Origin: Haliscomenobacter sp041740695
GTDB lineage: Bacteria > Bacteroidota > Bacteroidia > Chitinophagales > Saprospiraceae
Assembly: GCF_041740695.1 (NCBI RefSeq)
Contig: NZ_JBGSLK010000026.1
Span: forward strand, 118,778 to 182,777
Direction of reading: 5' to 3'
Length of the DNA stretch: 64,000 nt
In this document: positions 61,359 to 64,000 of the stretch, in pieces
Layout of the letters: every line of letters begins with the position of its first letter
How positions within the stretch are numbered: the stretch's first letter is position 1
Notes under the pieces: model-generated
Database searches by the model: none
What the model was told of the DNA's origin: nothing
Seen by the model: the letters and a program-made list of their open reading frames with translations, nothing else
Program-made: the position numbers and the translations under genes

Positions 61359-61913
61359 TCAATTCTCAGACTGATATGACTTTAAAGTGTCTTTCAAAAA
61401 TTTCAGTGATTTGGTCAAGTGGTATTCTACCGCCTTTTCACTCAGGTTGAGGTGCTTGGCAATTTCCTTGACGGGTTGATTCTCATAGCGGCTGCGCCGG
61501 AATACTTCAGCGCTTTTTTCGGGGAGTCGATTCAGGGCTTTTTCAATAGCGGAGGTCAGTTCTTTGAAGTTCAGGATTTGGTTGCCATCGGGGGATTCTT
61601 CCAATTCTTTGAAAAGCAGATACTCCTGGTATTTGCGGTAACTGAGCTGGGATTTGAAGAAGGTGTAGACCTGGTTTTTGATGGCCACAGCGAGGTATAA
61701 ATCCAGTCGTTTGATCACTACCTCAGTTCGGCGGGTCCACAAACTCAAAAAGAGTTCCTGCACCAATTCCTCTGCATCGGCAGCGCCCACCTGATGCGAA
61801 GCCCAGGTAAATGACTTATACCAGTAGCGTTGATAAATTTCTTCATACGCCATGATATTGCCTGCTTGCAACAAGTCGACCAGTTGTTTGTCAGTAAGCT
61901 CTTTTACCCCCAT
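61359..61913 (-). CDS. ECF sigma factor of the SusC/FecR circuit
   Basis: 184 aa. Region 2 (about 20-90) includes AADAEELVQELFLSLWTRR and LDLYLAVAIKNQVYTFF. Region 4 (about 125-180) includes ALNRLPEKSAEVFRRSRYENQPVKEIAKHLNLSEKAVEYHL. It is of the FecI-like Bacteroidota type and first in the order sigma-FecR-SusC-SusD. It should direct transcription of the locus when the receptor binds its glycan. I see no clear promoter in the 169 bp upstream. Confidence 0.93.
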   Translation of the reverse strand: MGVKELTDKQLVDLLQAGNIMAYEEIYQRYWYKSFTWASHQVGAADAEELVQELFLSLWTRRTEVVIKRLDLYLAVAIKNQVYTFFKSQLSYRKYQEYLLFKELEESPDGNQILNFKELTSAIEKALNRLPEKSAEVFRRSRYENQPVKEIAKHLNLSEKAVEYHLTKSLKFLKDTLKSYQSEN

Positions 61914-62082
61914 AGTTGTAATCAGTTGGCTTGATTTGTAGCGCTCTCTTTTACTAAGTAGAATAAAGTGCCTATATCCCTAAACGAAACACAGGAAAAA
62001 TTTCGTGGAAATGAATTTTTCTTTTGGAAAATTCCTAAAATGCTGGCTTGAGTATTGATAATGTAGGGTTTAGGCGGTTTAA

Positions 62083-62979
62083 TTATTTTTTGGTGATTTG
62101 AATCAATTTGAGCAAAGAGCTTTTCAGCAAATCCGTTTGCGTCCACAACAAATCGTGCTTGGAGCCGGGCACCAAGGTCAAACTCACCGAAGCCGCATTG
62201 ACCAGATTTTTGGCCGCAAAAGGCGCATTTTCAGGGAAAATCAAGGTGTCATCGATGCCCTGCAACAAAATGACCTTGCTGCGGATCCGGTACCAGAGGG
62301 GAACCATTTTTTCTAATTCAGTCTTATGAGAGAGTTTTTCGGCATTGGCGGTGCGGAACGAACCGGGGATAAAATTGCGCAATGACCAATGATGGGTAGG
62401 GTAGGAGATCCAGTAAGTGGTTTCGGCACCGGGTTTCAGGGAGGCCGATTGTAGGAGCAGTCCATCCACCAATTCGGGGTAATCCATCGCCAAACGCGCC
62501 GCGACCGTGCCTCCATACGAGGAGCCATGCACGATGATCTGCTGGTGGATGGCGCGTTTTTCCTGCAAAATACCCGCAATGAGTGCCGCTTGCTTTTTGA
62601 CCGAAATTTCGGGATCGCCATACCCGGAATAGCCATAGCCGGGGCGGTCGACGGCCATGAGTTTGGCATGGGCGAGCAACGTGCTGTCGCTCAACATGTC
62701 CATCCAGAATGAGGAAGAAGAAGGTGCTCCGTGAATGAACAGGATCAGGGGTTTGGTGGCGTCACCCACCTGTACGTAGCGCATCTCGCGCCCCCACTGC
62801 CGGAAATGGGTCACCTTGGGTACGTAAGCAAAGGCGTTTTCGGCGAGTTTGCGCATCATCGTTTCATCGGTCAGTCTTACCTCAACCAAGTCGTAAGTGT
62901 AAGCCAAAAATCCGAACAAAACCACCGAAGCGTAAAAGCGCTTGCGGGAAAAAAGTGGGTATAGATAGCGATGTATCAT
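62083..62979 (-). CDS. Membrane-anchored alpha/beta hydrolase
   Basis: 298 aa from ATG 62979 (ATG at 62997 is an alternative). One N-terminal membrane segment at about 14-30, then an alpha/beta-hydrolase fold: oxyanion HGAPSSSSFW, VDRPGYGYSG, nucleophile Ser in VHGSSYGGTVAARLA, acid in LLQGIDDTLIFPE, and His in VPGSKHDLLW. The catalytic triad is complete. Substrate unknown. The gene is monocistronic on the minus strand and a family C hairpin lies upstream. Confidence 0.82.
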   Translation of the reverse strand: MIHRYLYPLFSRKRFYASVVLFGFLAYTYDLVEVRLTDETMMRKLAENAFAYVPKVTHFRQWGREMRYVQVGDATKPLILFIHGAPSSSSFWMDMLSDSTLLAHAKLMAVDRPGYGYSGYGDPEISVKKQAALIAGILQEKRAIHQQIIVHGSSYGGTVAARLAMDYPELVDGLLLQSASLKPGAETTYWISYPTHHWSLRNFIPGSFRTANAEKLSHKTELEKMVPLWYRIRSKVILLQGIDDTLIFPENAPFAAKNLVNAASVSLTLVPGSKHDLLWTQTDLLKSSLLKLIQITKK

Positions 62980-63051
62980 GGCAACATGGGTTAACATGAG
63001 TGAATGTGGGTAGCAATACAGAGTAGGTGAAGGACTAATTTGGAACAAAGG

Positions 63052-63145
63052 ATGGTTGAGGAAGGTTGAGGGCTACCGCAGCGACTTAGGCATGTCCTTG
63101 TCCAAATTGCTGCGGTAGCCTAAACCTTCCTCAACTTTCTCAACC
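63052..63145. repeat. Family C hairpin element, copy 4
   Basis: Core GGCTACCGCAGC / GCTGCGGTAGCC with apex GACTTAGGCATGTCCTTGTC. Outer arms GGTTGAGGAAGGTTGAGG on the left and TAAACCTTCCTCAACTTTC on the right. Confidence 0.85.
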
Positions 63146-63225
63146 TTTTCTCAACCCCATTTTCCAAAATACATTTCTTTGGCCACAAAGTCAAGTGAGA
63201 TTTTTTGGACTTTTTGATCGCCAGA

Positions 63226-63256
63226 TTGCGCGAAAAATAAAAATAGAGTACATTTG
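63226..63256 (+). promoter_or_regulatory. Bacteroidota-type promoter of tRNA-Arg
   Basis: -33 TTG at 63226-63228 and -7 box TACATTTG (TAnnTTTG) at 63249-63256, separated by 20 bp, ending 40 bp before the tRNA. This is the best two-part promoter in the window. Confidence 0.65.
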
Positions 63257-63296
63257 CCGGGCGAACGCGAAAGGGCGTTTGGTTCAAGTTTGATTT

Positions 63297-63370
63297 GGCC
63301 CCGTAGCTCAGCTGGATAGAGCAACTGACTTCTAATCAGTAGGTCTCAGGTTCGAATCCTGACGGGGTCA
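63297..63370 (+). tRNA. tRNA-Arg (anticodon TCT)
   Basis: 74 nt. Acceptor stem GGCCCCG / CGGGGTC (one G-T pair), discriminator A, D arm GCTC...GAGC, anticodon stem CTGAC/GTCAG-type with loop TTCTAAT (anticodon TCT), T arm TCAGG-TTCGAAT-CCTGA. CCA is not encoded. It decodes AGA (and AGG by wobble). Confidence 0.96.
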
Positions 63371-63372
63371 CG

Positions 63373-63417
63373 AAAGCCTCATAATCAAAGCATAGCTGGG
63401 TTGTGAGGCTTTTTTTA
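63373..63417 (+). terminator. Rho-independent terminator of tRNA-Arg
   Basis: Stem AAAGCCTCA / TGAGGCTTT (9 bp) with a 22-nt loop and a run of T after the stem, 2 bp after the tRNA. Confidence 0.8.
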
Positions 63418-63500
63418 TTGGACACAAGTTTTAGAACTGTTCAATATTTGCCGAAATCATAAAAAATGGGTAAATTGACTGGCATAAATGCACTTTCGGC

Positions 63501-63785
63501 ATGACTCAAAATCTAAACGATAGAAAATATAGGCTTATCCAACAGATCATTAACCTTGAAGATGAGTCTGCTTTGAGCAAATTGGAGCACCAAGTTACCG
63601 CACTCCAACAGGTGGATGATTTGCGCTTTTTAGAAGCAATTAAGCCAGTGGGGAAATCCATCACTCTGGATGAAATGATTGCCCACCAACACTATACTCC
63701 TCCTACAAAAGAAACCTTTTTTAGTCAAACGGAGGAATTGGAGTGGGATGAATCTTTGGAAGAACTCTTGGAAATGCTGGATTGA
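63501..63785 (+). CDS. Putative antitoxin of a type II toxin-antitoxin pair
   Basis: 94 aa. A helical N-terminal region (YRLIQQIINLEDESALSKLEHQV, a pattern common in small Bacteroidota antitoxin-like proteins) and an acidic C-terminal tail (EELEWDESLEELLEML) that could wrap a PIN toxin. No classical helix-turn-helix or AbrB motif is visible. Its stop overlaps the next start by 1 nt (TGATG), as is usual for antitoxin-toxin pairs. The antitoxin call rests largely on that neighbour. Confidence 0.7.
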   Translation: MTQNLNDRKYRLIQQIINLEDESALSKLEHQVTALQQVDDLRFLEAIKPVGKSITLDEMIAHQHYTPPTKETFFSQTEELEWDESLEELLEMLD

Positions 63786-64000
63786 TGAATTATTTGCTGG
63801 ACACCAATATTATAGTGGCTTATGTACGCGATACTGAGGTGACGCGAAAGCTTGAAACAAGCTTAAACCTGCTAAATGGAACCCATAATCTGGTTGTTTC
63901 CGTAGTATCACTTGGAGAAATTCGTGCCATTGCCAAACGAAATAAGTGGGGCGAGAAAAAGATTAAAGCAGTAGAAAACCTCATCGACGGTTTTTTGATC
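63785..64000 (+). CDS. PIN-domain toxin (VapC-like), cut by the window edge
   Basis: The first 72 codons are visible. The PIN start MNYLLDTNIIVAYVRD holds the first catalytic Asp (LLDTN), and the conserved Glu is in VSVVSLGEIRAIAKRN. VapC toxins are Mg-dependent RNases that cut tRNA or rRNA. It is translationally coupled to the preceding putative antitoxin. The remaining Asp residues would lie beyond the edge. Confidence 0.85.
   Translation, partial: MNYLLDTNIIVAYVRDTEVTRKLETSLNLLNGTHNLVVSVVSLGEIRAIAKRNKWGEKKIKAVENLIDGFLI

Larger units (their letters stand above)
62980..63296. other. 317-bp intergenic region before tRNA-Arg
   Basis: It holds the hydrolase promoter region, a family C hairpin (63052-63145), and the tRNA promoter (63226-63256). 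I see no supported coding sequence. Confidence 0.7.

Noticed and set aside
1..64000. Insertion sequence, prophage or integrase
   Set aside because: No transposase, integrase or phage structural gene was found among supported frames; only non-coding palindromic elements suggest mobility.

Overview
The window looks like a chromosomal segment of a Bacteroidota bacterium, most likely in the Saprospiraceae (Haliscomenobacter/Lewinella type). The reasons are two SusC/SusD pairs, secreted proteins with type IX secretion (T9SS) C-terminal sorting domains, ECF sigma/FecR/STN-receptor signalling, LytS/LytTR two-component pairs, Bacteroidota-type lipoproteins, and TAnnTTTG -7 promoter boxes. Assignment below phylum is inference. 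There is no rRNA, prophage, transposase gene or CRISPR array. One tRNA (Arg-TCT) lies near the right end.

Layout. 1-970: an ECF sigma operon (sigma, small membrane protein, start of a third membrane protein) cut by the left edge. 1260-4310: two YHYH-domain secreted proteins plus a membrane-anchored protein. 4440-9430: AraC regulator and SDR oxidoreductase, then aldo/keto reductase, AraC and TetR, then a membrane protein. 9436-11600: an alpha/beta hydrolase gene, a truncated ~95% identical duplicate of its 3' end, and an esterase lipoprotein between them. 11824-14064: a secreted protein made of five ~120-residue repeats. 14280-22317: a polysaccharide-utilisation locus with SusD, SusC, a Nudix-type regulator and a GH42-like enzyme; the same 17-bp palindrome precedes SusC (twice) and the GH42-like gene. 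22432-27700: a serine hydrolase, a LytS/LytTR pair and small secreted proteins, with an ~105-bp leader duplicated on either side of the pair. 27877-33481: isocitrate dehydrogenase with a divergent LysR gene, a GH26 mannanase, and a YgiB/YgiC-like pair. 33604-44746: housekeeping genes (dinB, xseA, xseB, folK, deoxynucleoside kinase, murB, short asparaginase, an M16 peptidase pair, ung). 44752-51162: a second LytTR/LytS pair, a fatty-acid hydroxylase-type enzyme, an LRR lipoprotein and a subtilase. 51402-61913: a second polysaccharide-utilisation locus with its own sigma/FecR circuit, in the order sigma, FecR, STN-SusC, SusD, FG-GAP lipoprotein. 62083-64000: an alpha/beta hydrolase, tRNA-Arg and an antitoxin/PIN-toxin pair cut by the right edge.

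The most striking non-gene signal is a dense set of large palindromic elements in the right half (33.4-63.2 kb), nearly absent from the left half. At least three families recur. One (~117 bp, four copies) has inserted into a copy of another, leaving a CTAAGG duplication; removing it restores an ungapped match to the intact copy. Several genes end inside such elements and take their stop codon or last residues from them. No transposase is encoded here, so any mobilising enzyme must lie elsewhere.
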